64,000 bases of DNA from Sphingobacterium nematocida. Its GTDB lineage: Bacteria; Bacteroidota; Bacteroidia; Sphingobacteriales; Sphingobacteriaceae. The stretch is taken from the NCBI RefSeq assembly GCF_900168125.1, contig NZ_FUZF01000001.1, positions 434,001 to 498,000 on the forward strand, in the 5' to 3' direction. Made by a program: the position numbers and the translations under genes. The stretch's first letter is position 1. Each line of letters begins with the position of its first letter. The notes beneath the pieces are model-generated. The model did not search any database. It was not told where the DNA came from and worked only from the letters and a program-made list of their open reading frames with translations. This document shows positions 15,941 to 25,698 of the stretch, piece by piece.

Positions 15941-16417
15941 TTATTTTAACTCTGAAAGTATCAGCTTTTTTTGTTTGAATGTATTGATTATGGCTTTCTC
16001 TCTCACGACAGTATCTTTGCTGTGTATCAAGTCAAAATACTCAACAGGCACCACTTGCCAAGATAAACCGTACTTGTCTTTACACCAACCGCAGACTCCT
16101 TCTTCTCCCCCATTAGTGGTGAGAGCATCCCAATAATAATCTACTTCATCTTGATCTTTACAGTTTATAACAAGTGACAAGGCTTCGTTGAATTTAAACA
16201 TTGGTCCTGCTGCTAGAATGGAAAACTCTATTCCCGCTAGTTCAATCAATGCTGTGTCAAAACGGCCGTCACTGCCGCTACCATCAGCTCCCGGCATGTT
16301 TTCGAATAACTGATAGTCTTTTAACTTACCACCTTTAAATATGGAAAGATAATATTCTGCAACTATCATTGCGTCTTTTTCCACCCAAAGACAAGGGGTT
16401 ATTTTTTGATTATTCAT
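15941..16417 (-). CDS. VOC/PhnB-like (3-demethylubiquinone-9 methyltransferase-fold) protein
   Basis: 158 aa with the glyoxalase/VOC pattern of the PhnB-like group: QKITPCLWVEKDA near the start, AEYYLSIFKGGKL, an EFSILAAGPMFKFNEALSLVINC middle and the closing CGWCKDKYGLSWQVVP phrase. These are small metal-binding beta-alpha-beta proteins; the group's methyltransferase label is misleading, and no reaction can be assigned. It is followed on the same strand by nothing until fic; upstream, 58 bp away, is the YjbR gene, so the two may be co-transcribed. Confidence 0.88.
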   Translation of the reverse strand: MNNQKITPCLWVEKDAMIVAEYYLSIFKGGKLKDYQLFENMPGADGSGSDGRFDTALIELAGIEFSILAAGPMFKFNEALSLVINCKDQDEVDYYWDALTTNGGEEGVCGWCKDKYGLSWQVVPVEYFDLIHSKDTVVREKAIINTFKQKKLILSELK

Positions 16418-16475
16418 GATATTTAATAATATGTTTTATCAAATCGTTTATTTTTAAAATTAAGTACGCGCTTAT

Positions 16476-16817
16476 TTAATCTATTCTAACGAAATCAGCA
16501 AGCTTTTTTGGCGCAACCGTGCAATATGCAGTCATCAACAAGTCGATAAATAAGTCTTTATGAACTTTATTCATTTCAATACCTGTCCAGCCTTGCTTAC
16601 CCCATTTATTGTCAACGGGGAAAATGATCGTTCTATCGCCAGAAGAGAAAACATCTTGGTCAATTTCGGTTAGCTTTACACATGCTCTTTTATTTAGCCC
16701 ATCATAGGTCGCGAATATTTTATTTTTAACTCGGAAAGATAATTTCTCGAAATGAGGCTCTTCTGTCACCTCTGGAAATGAAAGTGCTAGTTTTCTAAAC
16801 GTGTCAATAGTTACCAT
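16476..16817 (-). CDS. MmcQ/YjbR family protein
   Basis: 113 aa, the normal length. Characteristic phrases are FRKLALSFPEVTEEPHFEKLSFRV near the N-terminus, IFATYDG and a closing KWGKQGWTGIEM plus HKDLFIDLLMTAYCTVAPKKL. The family adopts a CyaY-like fold and is annotated as DNA-binding on structural grounds only. No membrane or signal segment is present. It heads a likely two-gene unit with the VOC gene. Confidence 0.88.
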   Translation of the reverse strand: MVTIDTFRKLALSFPEVTEEPHFEKLSFRVKNKIFATYDGLNKRACVKLTEIDQDVFSSGDRTIIFPVDNKWGKQGWTGIEMNKVHKDLFIDLLMTAYCTVAPKKLADFVRID

Positions 16818-16873
16818 CGGACCAATTATTTTTTTAATGTTTATATTATAAATTTATCATAACTTTCATTGGG

Positions 16874-16959
16874 TAAGGTTACCTTATGGCAAGATTTTTT
16901 TCGATAAACTATTTTAAATGACACAAGCAACGAAATAGTTTTAATGTAACTATTTCGTT
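16874..16959. repeat. Palindrome and hairpin upstream of RNA element copy 5
   Basis: TAAGGT-T-ACCTTA at 16874-16886 is a 13-bp palindrome. AACGAAATAGTT (16929-16940) and AACTATTTCGTT (16948-16959) form a perfect 12-bp hairpin whose 7-nt loop (TTAATGT) overlaps the start of the element. Together with copy 5 they fill the gap between YjbR and the FAD oxidoreductase gene. Function unknown. Confidence 0.5.
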
Positions 16960-17078
16960 AATTCAATAGTTCGGCATACTATCGGCATAGGTTTTGTCGT
17001 TATATCAGTATTCATAATTTAGGTTAATAATTGGTTAGTTAAAAATACCTGAAGCTCCCCGCTTCAGGTATTTTTTTT
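16943..17078 (+). ncRNA. Family-1 dispersed small-RNA element, copy 5
   Basis: Candidate promoter: TTG at 16994-16996, 18 nt, TAATTTAG at 17015-17022. Core and hairpin match the consensus; the terminator is at 17043-17078 with loop TCCCC and T8. Only the farthest-upstream part differs from other copies. It lies between divergent genes, so there is no upstream + strand gene to terminate, which supports an autonomous RNA gene. Confidence 0.74.
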
Positions 17079-17183
17079 GTGTTAGATTATCTGTAAATGT
17101 GCTCACGACTAGAACATTTTTAGGTCTTGGTATATAAAAAAACGGTACAATAAGGTATCTTGTCTAATTGAATGTACAGCGTA

Positions 17184-18647
17184 ATGAAAAAAAGATACTT
17201 TTGGCTTATTGAAGCTGCCTGTTTATTACTTTTCCTGTCCATACCTTCTTTTCACCTATTGAAAACAAAGTGGAATGAGAACGGAACAGAAATCGAACTC
17301 CCGCAGGGATATACGAATGATGCTAGTCAGTTGAACCTGACAAAGATGGATACCATTATCGCCATTCCAGCAGATAAAAACCAAATTGAAACGCAACTTA
17401 AGGACATCTTTAAATATGCTGCTGAGAAAGGCCTGAAGGTCTCGATATCGGGGGCTAAACATAGCATGGGAGGCCATACGATATCTCCTGATGGTATCTT
17501 ATTGAATATGCTCCCATATAAACATATGGAGCTTGATACGGTGAATAACATCTTGTCAATAGGCGCTGGCGCTTTATGGGAGGATGCTCTGAAATATCTT
17601 GACAAACACGGTAAATCTATCGCTATAATGCAGGCTTTTAGCTCTTTTTCTATCGGAGGATCGATTAGTGTAAATGGACACGGCTGGCAAAAAGACCTGC
17701 CTCCTATATCGAAAAGTGTTCACTCTTTTTTGATTATGCTGGCTGACGGCAAGGTATTGAATTGTAGCAGAAACGAAAATCAAGAACTATTCAAGCTGGT
17801 GTTGGGTGGCTATGGCTTATTTGGCGTAATACTGGATGTGAAACTCCACGTTGTCGACAATATGGCACTGACCCACAAGTATATGAGTCTCTCTCCTACA
17901 GACTATGTAAGCTACTATAAGAAATATGTGTCTGACAACCCTAAGGTAAATCTTATATTTGGAAGGCTGCGGATATCGGATAAACACTTTCTTGAGGAGG
18001 CTACACTTAATTATTTTGAGGAGGTAAAGATGGATGTGCCTCGGCTCCAACAAACCAAGAGTACAGAAGCCCAACGTTTGGTATTTAGAGGTAGCGTAGG
18101 TAGTGAGTATGGAAAGAGACTTCGATGGGACCTGGAAACGGGTAAGAATAAGGTCTCTAAGAATACGGTCTACTCGAGAAATGAACTCTTAAATGATCAT
18201 GTCTCGCTGATTGAAAACAAAGATACGGCTTCTACGGATCTGCTACAGGAGTACTTTATCCCGGAGAGACACTTCAATCATTTTGTACAGGATATCAAAC
18301 CGATCTTAAAAAAATCTAAGATTGATCTATTAAATATCACCATACGTGGTGTCCGTGAGGACAAGGATAGCTACCTAAACTATGCTAAAGAAGATGTATA
18401 TGGCTTTGTAATCTTGTTCAATCAAAAGAAAACTAAAGAACAGGAAAAAGCGATGAAGGAGCTGACGAATGAACTTGTGGATGCTGCCCTGAAAAATGAA
18501 GGAACGTTTTACTTGCCTTATAGGCTGCATATCGACAGGGAAAAGATGCGTAAATCGTATCCGCAGGTAGATAGCTTTTTTCGTCTGAAACTAAAGTATG
18601 ATCCTACAGAGCTATTTAGTAATAGGTTTTACGAACATTATAAGTAG
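17184..18647 (+). CDS. FAD-dependent oxidoreductase (GlcD / L-gulonolactone oxidase-like)
   Basis: 487 aa from ATG at 17184 (MKKRYFWLIEAACLLLFL), which starts with a membrane anchor at about residues 5-22. An FAD-binding PCMH domain follows, recognisable from VSISGAKHSMGGHT, NILSIGAGALWEDALKYLDKHG and SIGGSISVNGHG, up to about residue 220. The C-terminal domain resembles aldonolactone or alditol oxidases (ALO-like), closing with FRLKLKYDPTELFSNRFYEHY. The enzyme probably oxidises a hydroxy acid or lactone and faces the periplasm if the anchor is N-in. The substrate is not predictable. It stands alone between RNA element copy 5 and the sigma gene. Confidence 0.85.
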   Translation: MKKRYFWLIEAACLLLFLSIPSFHLLKTKWNENGTEIELPQGYTNDASQLNLTKMDTIIAIPADKNQIETQLKDIFKYAAEKGLKVSISGAKHSMGGHTISPDGILLNMLPYKHMELDTVNNILSIGAGALWEDALKYLDKHGKSIAIMQAFSSFSIGGSISVNGHGWQKDLPPISKSVHSFLIMLADGKVLNCSRNENQELFKLVLGGYGLFGVILDVKLHVVDNMALTHKYMSLSPTDYVSYYKKYVSDNPKVNLIFGRLRISDKHFLEEATLNYFEEVKMDVPRLQQTKSTEAQRLVFRGSVGSEYGKRLRWDLETGKNKVSKNTVYSRNELLNDHVSLIENKDTASTDLLQEYFIPERHFNHFVQDIKPILKKSKIDLLNITIRGVREDKDSYLNYAKEDVYGFVILFNQKKTKEQEKAMKELTNELVDAALKNEGTFYLPYRLHIDREKMRKSYPQVDSFFRLKLKYDPTELFSNRFYEHYK

Positions 18648-18736
18648 GCTGACTTTATAAGTTATAAGTCTCTAGCCCAATTTCTATCAGGCAGAAATTG
18701 GAGAGCGATGAGGGAAGAAAACATCGAATAAATTCC

Positions 18737-18744
18737 TAAATTTG
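18737..18744 (+). promoter_or_regulatory. Candidate -7 element TAAATTTG of the second sigma/FecR locus
   Basis: TAAATTTG is an exact TAnnTTTG match, 34 nt before the sigma ATG at 18779. No TTG stands at the usual distance upstream. Confidence 0.45.
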
Positions 18745-18778
18745 CAATCTTCCATGTACCACACATAGGGAAACTGAA

Positions 18779-19363
18779 ATGGCTGATAGGAATTACAAGG
18801 TATACAGTGATATTGAAATCGTTGCACTGCTCAGGGATAATGACGAGCGTGCCTTCAAAGAGGTCTATGAACGTTACTATCCAGTATTGCATATCCATGC
18901 CTTCAAGAAGATCGACAATAATGAAGCTATTAAGGATCTGCTGCAGGATGTTTTTGTATCATTTTGGAAAAACAGAGACCAATTGACCATTAGCCATTCG
19001 CTGTCTGCCTACTTGTACGCTGCGGTCCGGTACAAGATCAGTAATTACATCTTGCAGCAACAAACAGCGAACAAATACTTGGATTCACTGCAAGGCTATA
19101 TCGACCAACAGGACTCCATACAGACCGATTTTTTAGTTAGGCATAAGGAGTTGAATCAGATCATCGAGGCGGAGATCAATGCACTCCCTCCCGCCATGCG
19201 CAAGATTTTCATTCTAAGCCGATTTGAAAACCTCTCCCACAAAGAGATAGCCTCTACATTATCACTCTCTGACCAGACTGTACGCACGCAGATAAAAAAT
19301 GCGTTGCGCATCCTGCGCAAGAAACTTCCTCTCGTCGCATACCTGTTTTTACTGGTCAGGTAA
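18779..19363 (+). CDS. ECF RNA polymerase sigma factor (FecR-linked)
   Basis: 194 aa. Sigma2 is seen at about residues 20-85 (AFKEVYERYYPVLHIHAFKKI, DLLQDVFVSFWKNRDQL). Sigma4 is at about 125-185 (LPPAMRKIFILSRFENLSHKEIA, LSLSDQTVRTQIKNALRILRKK). It is the first gene of a plus-strand sigma-FecR-SusC-SusD-TlpA cluster. It is not closely similar to the sigma factor at 6335-6910, so the two loci are separate circuits and not a recent duplication. Confidence 0.95.
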   Translation: MADRNYKVYSDIEIVALLRDNDERAFKEVYERYYPVLHIHAFKKIDNNEAIKDLLQDVFVSFWKNRDQLTISHSLSAYLYAAVRYKISNYILQQQTANKYLDSLQGYIDQQDSIQTDFLVRHKELNQIIEAEINALPPAMRKIFILSRFENLSHKEIASTLSLSDQTVRTQIKNALRILRKKLPLVAYLFLLVR

Positions 19364-19452
19364 TTTTTTTTAAAAATTTATACCCCCTCCCCCCTACTTA
19401 TCTGACTTAATACATAACGACGTCTAAAGGCCAACGTCTCAATACTAAATTT

Positions 19453-20595
19453 ATGGAAGAAAGCAAGGCTAAGATATTAGCTAAAAAATACAAAGATGGT
19501 ACCTGTAGTCCTGAAGAACGGGCGCTGGTCGAAAACTGGTATAACCAGCTACCAACTACAGATACGCACCCCGATCTGCAACAGATCCAATCGTCTATGG
19601 ATGAGGTATGGGGCAGAATACAACAGGGGTATAACACCAAACAGACCGATTGGCGTCTTTATGCGGCAGCAGCCTCGCTTCTCGTTGTCGGCTTGTTCTC
19701 ATTCTTTTACTTTAAAAGCTACAACTCAGTACCTACCGAAGCTGTACAGGATGCACTGCCGGGGCAACAGGAAGCACGTCTAACATTGGCCAATGGGCAG
19801 CGGATCCAACTTTCCAGAACCCATAGGGGGATCTCCTTTGTTGGATCTGAAATACGTTACAGCGATGGGCTGCGCCTGTATAATAGTGTAGATCCGCTCT
19901 TAACGGGAGCTGTGCCATGCAGCTATATCCTGCAAAACGACCTAAATAGTATAGAAGCTCCCATCGGTGGTAACTACCAAATCATACTGGCCGATGGTAG
20001 TACAGTATGGCTCAATTCAGGTTCCAAGCTGACCTTCCCATCCGATTTCCAATCCGGCACCGCACGTGAGGTATCTTTATCTGGCGAAGCGTTCTTTGCC
20101 GTATCTAAAGATCCAAAACATCGCTTCAGTGTATATACCAAAGACCAACAGATCAATGTACTGGGCACCAAATTCAATGTAAAATCATATCCAAATCAGG
20201 AACCTAGCAAAACGACATTGGTAGAGGGTTCAGTAGAAATTGTCAACACGCTATCGGGCGAACATTATGGCAAAAAAGTAATACTAAAACCTAATGAACA
20301 GGCTGAGCTGAACAAGGTTGGGCTGATCAAATCGACAGCCAACACCGAGAAAAACGTCGCATGGAAAGAAGGTCTTTTTATCTTCAATGACGATCTACTG
20401 GAAGATATTATGTTGAGTTTATCCCGTTGGTATAAAGTAGATGTAGACTATGCGAGCCTACCCCGCCAACGATTCAACGGTTACATCAGTAAAGATGTCA
20501 AGCTATCAGAGGTATTGAACATGCTGGAAATAACAGGACGATCGACTTTTAAATTAGAAAACAATACCATTAGAGCATACCCTAAACTCAAATAA
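19453..20595 (+). CDS. FecR family anti-sigma factor
   Basis: 380 aa. The cytoplasmic N-terminus is followed by a membrane helix at about residues 76-92 (YAAAASLLVVGLFSFFYF). The periplasmic part has an extra N-terminal segment (EARLTLANGQRIQLSRTHRG). The FecR core follows (ILADGSTVWLNSGSKLTFP, REVSLSGEAFFAVSKDP, VLGTKFNVKSYP), with a C-terminal DUF4974/STN-like region ending VLNMLEITGRSTFKLENNTI. It lies 89 bp after the sigma gene and 120 bp before susC. The role is to restrain the neighbouring sigma factor until the transporter signals. Confidence 0.94.
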   Translation: MEESKAKILAKKYKDGTCSPEERALVENWYNQLPTTDTHPDLQQIQSSMDEVWGRIQQGYNTKQTDWRLYAAAASLLVVGLFSFFYFKSYNSVPTEAVQDALPGQQEARLTLANGQRIQLSRTHRGISFVGSEIRYSDGLRLYNSVDPLLTGAVPCSYILQNDLNSIEAPIGGNYQIILADGSTVWLNSGSKLTFPSDFQSGTAREVSLSGEAFFAVSKDPKHRFSVYTKDQQINVLGTKFNVKSYPNQEPSKTTLVEGSVEIVNTLSGEHYGKKVILKPNEQAELNKVGLIKSTANTEKNVAWKEGLFIFNDDLLEDIMLSLSRWYKVDVDYASLPRQRFNGYISKDVKLSEVLNMLEITGRSTFKLENNTIRAYPKLK

Positions 20596-20715
20596 TAAAC
20601 AACCGATCTGTTTGCAAAAAAGCTAGCAGTGCGTCAACACTACTAGCAAAAAAAAGGCCAACAAACATTTCATGCGAAAAATGTAAAAAATTAACCCTTA
20701 ACTCATTTCAAATTT

Positions 20716-23700
20716 ATGAATTTACACAAAGTGAAACAATGTGTAAGGAAGAATTCTATGCTATCGCATAGAAAAACTTCCTTTCTACCAAAACCCGCAA
20801 CACTCATGAAGCTATCTACAGCTCTTTTGACCTTTGCTTCTTTGCAAGTAAGTGCATACAGCTACTCCCAGCAAGTTAGCGTATCCAAAAAGAACAGTTC
20901 GCTTAATCAGGTCTTACACGACATCCGCCAGCAGAGCGGTTACCATTTATTATACGATTCTGATCTGATCAGAAGCAAAGGATCAATTTCCGTAAATTTT
21001 AAATCAGCTACGCTGGAAGAGGCACTCCGTCAAACTTTAGAGGGGCAAGGCCTTACCTTTTCTATCAAAGACAAAACAGTGCTCATCCACGAAGCAAATA
21101 CCAACTTGACCACCCGATCCAATGTTGACCAGGAGGCAAGACCGGTAAGAGGTCGTGTACTTTCAACGGATAAGCAACCTATTCCGGGCGTCGTGATTGC
21201 ACTAAGTGGTAGCAATACGAAAACACAGACGGATAAAGATGGCTATTATACCCTACTGAACGTACAGGGATCTGGAAGTATGACGGCATCCTTTATCGGC
21301 TATGAAAGCATAACGGCATCCTTTGAGGCTAAGCAGACCGAAGTGAACTTTACACTATCCGTCAAGGAAACCAAACTTGATCAAGTCGATGTTATCGTCT
21401 CTACGGGGTATCAAAAATTGCCTAAAGAACGTGCGACGGGCTCATTTAGCTTTGTAAACGAAGATAAGCTGAAGCTTACCAATATGGGGTCTACCGACTT
21501 TGCGAAAGGACTTGAAGGAATGGTACCTGGACTATTGGTCGGACCCACCGGTTCTTTGGAAATCCGTGGTGCCTCATCGCTCAAACCCGGAACACGCAAT
21601 GTACTGATCGTAGTTGATGGTTTTCCGGTAGAAAGTGGCAACTTCACCATCAACCCGAACGATATACAAAACATAACCGTACTAAAAGATGCGGCAGCAT
21701 CTTCTATCTGGGGTGTTCGCGCCTCCAATGGTGTAGTCGTTATCGTAACTAAAAGTGGTATGGCGACCGAAGGAAAGGCCGTATTCGAATTGTCGTCCAA
21801 CCTTCGAATAGATGATATGCCTGACTTTTCTTTTCAGCGCCCTGCCAGCTCAACCGATTACATAGATTTTGAAGTAGAAACCATTAAAAAAGGCTGGGTT
21901 AACTTTAATAACATGGGTAATAACTATTATTCCCCTGTGACCGAATTATTTTATAAAAAACACCTCGGTCAACTGACCGACGAACAGGTGGAACAAGGCC
22001 TGAACACACTGAAATCCTACAACAGTATGGACCAGCAAAACCTCTTCTACCGTAAGGCGGTACAGAAGCAGGTTAATCTATCGGTACGTGGTGGAACCGA
22101 GAAATATAACTTTTTTCTTTCCTCTTTTTATACCGACCAAAAGGCAACTTTGGTAGGTAATAACAGTGAAAGTTTCAACCTGAATTTTAAAAACAGCCTA
22201 CAGGTATTACCCCAATTAAATCTATCCTTGGGCGTCAACTCTACTTTTATCAAAAGTAAAGAGCCTAATCCCGGATACGGCTTTGCCGACAACAAGCCTT
22301 ACCTACGTTTCTTAGACGAGAATGACAATTATGTGCAACATGCTTCGCGCATTGGCAATCATCTTTTGCCCGACTATTACAGTAAAGGCTACCTCAACTG
22401 GGATTACAATCCATTGCAAAATATGCAGGGGACTACCAATAAGACAAATACCTTTGCTACCCGGATCAATGTAGGTGCAGAGTACAAAATCATGGATGGC
22501 TTGCAATTCAATTCGCAATACCAGACGGAGCTGCGCTTTATCAACAAAGATAACCTCCAAAATATGGACAGCTACTATGTACGCAACCTGGCCAACCTAT
22601 GGCGTGTGTACGATGCTACGCGTAAAGTGTATGACCAGAAGTTTCCTATAGGTCCTATCTTTGATCAGGACAGAAACAAGCAGAACAGCTGGACTTTTCG
22701 GAATAGCCTAAACTTTGACCGTCAATGGGGTACCGATCATGCTATTTCGGCTATCGGAGGGATCGAACTACGTTCTATATTTGTGCGAAGCAATACTGAC
22801 CGTTACTACAATTACAGCCCGCAGGCCCTGACGGTAGATAACTTCAATGCGCTGGCTCTTTCTACCTATACACTCAACTCTATAGGTGGCTATGACTCCT
22901 ACACCTGGACACCAAATTTTGTGGAACGAGAGAATAAGTTTTTTTCGGCATTTGCCAATGCAGCCTACACCTACCTATCTAAGTACACGGTTTCAGGAAG
23001 TATCCGTACGGATCAGTCCAACCTGTTTGGCACTGACCCAAGGTATAGGTATCAACCGCTATGGAGTACCGGTATCAGCTGGAATATAGGTCGCGAAGAC
23101 TTTATGCAACAAGCCGACTTTTTAAACCGGCTTATTGTACGTGCTACGTATGGCCTTAATGGTAACATTGGTAATTCTAGCCCTTACCCAATTGCATCAA
23201 CAGGCAAGAGCCATTTGACACAAGAGAACATGCTGACATTCACCAACCCAGAGAATCAGTACTTACGCCCTGAGAAAACAGCAACCACCAATTTCGGTGT
23301 GGACTTTGCTTTATTCAACAGACGTCTGAACGGTAGTTTTGATTATTACAACAGAAGAAGTTTTGATCTGCTGGGCAATGCCTTGCTGGACGCCACGACA
23401 GGCTTCTTATCGGCCGAACGCAACACCGCAAAAATGACTAATCATGGATTGGAGCTTAACCTAACGGCTCAGATTCTAAAAGACGCACCTTTTGATCTGG
23501 ATGTGGATATTAATCTAGGCTATAACAAAAACAAAGTGAGCAGCGTAATAGCACCAAACAAGACAGCTGTAACCTACATCGCTGGTAATGCACCAGTCGA
23601 GGACCTACCTTTAAGCTACCTGTATGGCTACCGCTGGGCTGGACTATCCGACAAAGGCGAGCCGCAGATCTTCGATGCGGAAGGTAATATCCGTAGCTGG

Positions 23701-24243
23701 TCGCAACCACGTCTTACCGATGTAAATGCGCTATATTACGCTGGTACGATGGTACCTCCTTTCCATGGTGGTATGTTTGTACACCTACATTATAAAGGGT
23801 TTACGCTAAGTCCACAATTTACTTTTAAGGCGGCACACAAAATGCGCCTTTCTACGCCACGTATGGACATGTACGCTGGTGTGACCAGCGATATTGCAAA
23901 TAGATGGCAGCAACCTGGAGACGAGGCCTTCACGGATATTCCAAGAACGTATAATACCGTGACAGCAAACGCTGTATGGACCGATTATTATCAAAAATCA
24001 GATCGTTGGATAGATGATGCATCATTCATACGTTTGCGTTCGGCAACATTAAATTATAAGTTACCAACTAAATGGACGCAAAAAGTGTTTAACGAAGTTA
24101 ATGTCTCTTTTCAGGCCAATAACTTCTTGTTATGGTCGGCCAATGAGCAAGATCTAGACCCTGACTATGTAACACTTAGTTCGGGATCGATCAACTTTCC
24201 TCCGGTAAAAAGCTACCTTCTTTCAGTTAACTTAAAATTCTAG
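20716..24243 (+). CDS. SusC/RagA family TonB-linked outer membrane transporter with STN domain
   Basis: 1175 aa. A long N-terminal region with the signal (PATLMKLSTALLTFASLQVSA) is followed by an STN domain at about residues 55-125 (SLNQVLHDIRQQSGYHLLYDS). Next come a carboxypeptidase-regulatory-like domain (about 145-220), a TonB-box region (VDVIVSTGYQKLPKERATGSF) and the plug (EIRGASSL, VLIVVDGFPVESG, AASSIWGVRASNGVVVI). The barrel ends SYLLSVNLKF. The RATGSF phrase marks a SusC subtype frequently paired with a TlpA-type protein, as here. The SusD gene follows after 5 bp. The ligand is unknown. Confidence 0.96.
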   Translation: MNLHKVKQCVRKNSMLSHRKTSFLPKPATLMKLSTALLTFASLQVSAYSYSQQVSVSKKNSSLNQVLHDIRQQSGYHLLYDSDLIRSKGSISVNFKSATLEEALRQTLEGQGLTFSIKDKTVLIHEANTNLTTRSNVDQEARPVRGRVLSTDKQPIPGVVIALSGSNTKTQTDKDGYYTLLNVQGSGSMTASFIGYESITASFEAKQTEVNFTLSVKETKLDQVDVIVSTGYQKLPKERATGSFSFVNEDKLKLTNMGSTDFAKGLEGMVPGLLVGPTGSLEIRGASSLKPGTRNVLIVVDGFPVESGNFTINPNDIQNITVLKDAAASSIWGVRASNGVVVIVTKSGMATEGKAVFELSSNLRIDDMPDFSFQRPASSTDYIDFEVETIKKGWVNFNNMGNNYYSPVTELFYKKHLGQLTDEQVEQGLNTLKSYNSMDQQNLFYRKAVQKQVNLSVRGGTEKYNFFLSSFYTDQKATLVGNNSESFNLNFKNSLQVLPQLNLSLGVNSTFIKSKEPNPGYGFADNKPYLRFLDENDNYVQHASRIGNHLLPDYYSKGYLNWDYNPLQNMQGTTNKTNTFATRINVGAEYKIMDGLQFNSQYQTELRFINKDNLQNMDSYYVRNLANLWRVYDATRKVYDQKFPIGPIFDQDRNKQNSWTFRNSLNFDRQWGTDHAISAIGGIELRSIFVRSNTDRYYNYSPQALTVDNFNALALSTYTLNSIGGYDSYTWTPNFVERENKFFSAFANAAYTYLSKYTVSGSIRTDQSNLFGTDPRYRYQPLWSTGISWNIGREDFMQQADFLNRLIVRATYGLNGNIGNSSPYPIASTGKSHLTQENMLTFTNPENQYLRPEKTATTNFGVDFALFNRRLNGSFDYYNRRSFDLLGNALLDATTGFLSAERNTAKMTNHGLELNLTAQILKDAPFDLDVDINLGYNKNKVSSVIAPNKTAVTYIAGNAPVEDLPLSYLYGYRWAGLSDKGEPQIFDAEGNIRSWSQPRLTDVNALYYAGTMVPPFHGGMFVHLHYKGFTLSPQFTFKAAHKMRLSTPRMDMYAGVTSDIANRWQQPGDEAFTDIPRTYNTVTANAVWTDYYQKSDRWIDDASFIRLRSATLNYKLPTKWTQKVFNEVNVSFQANNFLLWSANEQDLDPDYVTLSSGSINFPPVKSYLLSVNLKF

Positions 24244-24248
24244 AAACC

Positions 24249-25640
24249 ATGTCATTATGTAAAATATTTAAGCTTGCCCTTATCCCAGCTCTATTGTCAC
24301 TGGGATCGTGTGATAACTTCTTGGACGTCGTTCCCAAAGGTGTTGTAATTCCACAAACCTTAGCCGATTACGAAGCTCTACTCAGTGCGCCACTCGTAGT
24401 AACACGCACGTCGAATAATGCCATCTATGCAACAGACGAAATCATTCTTCCTGAGGCAAACCGTGCGGCTGCAGGTGGTTATCCAGGCAGACACGCTGTA
24501 AACACCTACGACTACTTACCAGAACACTACGATGTCAGTGAAAATGATGAAGACTGGAATGCAGCTTATAAAGCTATCTATACGTTTAACACCGTTATCC
24601 AAGGTATAGCAGATAATAAAGAAGCCGATCAAATCAAGAAAAACCGGTTAAAGGGAGAATCTCTGGTACATCGGGCTTTTACCTATTTATCGCTTGTCAA
24701 CCAATATGCAAAACATTACAGCAGTGCGGCCAGCGAAGATTTGGGTGTGCCCCTACCGCTTAAACCAGACATCAATGCCCTGCTACCTCGTAGTACAGTA
24801 GCCGAGGTGTACCGACAGATTGAAAGCGATCTGTTGGAAAGCATAGGCCTTTTGCCTGAATCGCCTACCTACAGACAGCGTCCAAGCAAAGGTGCGGCAC
24901 TGGGACTTTTAGCACGTATGTATCTCTACGAAGGCAATTGGGAAAAATCATTCGACTATGCCAATCAGACCTTGGCTATTAATAATTTTGTGTATGACTA
25001 TAATACATTTTCTTATGCCGATCCGAATAACCGGAGGGGGGCACTCAATGGATACCCTACGTCTATGAATGACAAAAAACACGTTATTTTCAACAAATAC
25101 CTGCTTAAAGTTGGTGCCTTAGATTTCCAGTTTCAGATTGCTCCTGCCCAATATGCATTGTACAAAACAGGAGACCTGAGAGAACTATTCGGCACAAGCC
25201 CTAAAGGCTATACGAGCGCATTACTTGCTTTTCAAGGGGTGTTAGAGACAAATGGCGCATACGAATACAATAACGGAGGAGTCACTACACAAGAGATCTA
25301 CCTGATCCGCGCGGAAGCTGCTGCGCGCCTCAACAGAATACCTGAGGCATTAGAAAGTTTGAACTACTTACGCCAGCGCAGATTCACAACTGCTACTTTT
25401 AAAGCTTTAGCCAGCAACGATAAGAACGAGGTTTTGGATTGGGTACTTAACGAACGTCGTATAGAATTGGCTTTCTTATGTCATCGCTTAATCGATATTA
25501 AACGCCTGAATCTAGAAGGTCGCAATATTGGGATTAATCGCGGAGAGAAGGTAATACAGCCAAACGCCCCCCGTATGGTATTTCCAATACCGGCCAAAAA
25601 TATAAGCGTTAATCCAAATCTAGTACAAAACCCCAGATAA
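24249..25640 (+). CDS. RagB/SusD family outer membrane lipoprotein
   Basis: 463 aa with lipobox LGSC near residue 21 and the SusD-type start NFLDVVPKGVV. The helical core has KGESLVHRAFTYLSLVNQYAKHY and a RSTVAEVYRQIESDLLESI segment. The C-terminus has the usual LNERRIELAFLCHRLIDIKRLNLEGR and ends with VFPIPAKNISVNPNLVQN. It is the surface lid for the SusC encoded 5 bp upstream. The subtype differs clearly from the SusD at 398-1843 (low visible identity). Confidence 0.95.
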   Translation: MSLCKIFKLALIPALLSLGSCDNFLDVVPKGVVIPQTLADYEALLSAPLVVTRTSNNAIYATDEIILPEANRAAAGGYPGRHAVNTYDYLPEHYDVSENDEDWNAAYKAIYTFNTVIQGIADNKEADQIKKNRLKGESLVHRAFTYLSLVNQYAKHYSSAASEDLGVPLPLKPDINALLPRSTVAEVYRQIESDLLESIGLLPESPTYRQRPSKGAALGLLARMYLYEGNWEKSFDYANQTLAINNFVYDYNTFSYADPNNRRGALNGYPTSMNDKKHVIFNKYLLKVGALDFQFQIAPAQYALYKTGDLRELFGTSPKGYTSALLAFQGVLETNGAYEYNNGGVTTQEIYLIRAEAAARLNRIPEALESLNYLRQRRFTTATFKALASNDKNEVLDWVLNERRIELAFLCHRLIDIKRLNLEGRNIGINRGEKVIQPNAPRMVFPIPAKNISVNPNLVQNPR

Positions 25641-25647
25641 ATGGGAT

Positions 25648-25677
25648 CAGCGTCCGAAAGCTATCTTTCGGACGCTG
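25648..25677 (+). repeat. Intercistronic hairpin between susD and the TlpA gene
   Basis: CAGCGTCCGAAAG and CTTTCGGACGCTG are perfect 13-bp arms around the loop CTAT. There is no T-run, so it is more likely an mRNA-stability or partial-termination element than a full terminator. It could lower TlpA expression relative to SusCD. Confidence 0.7.
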
Positions 25678-25698
25678 TCATTATAGCAAAATTTAATT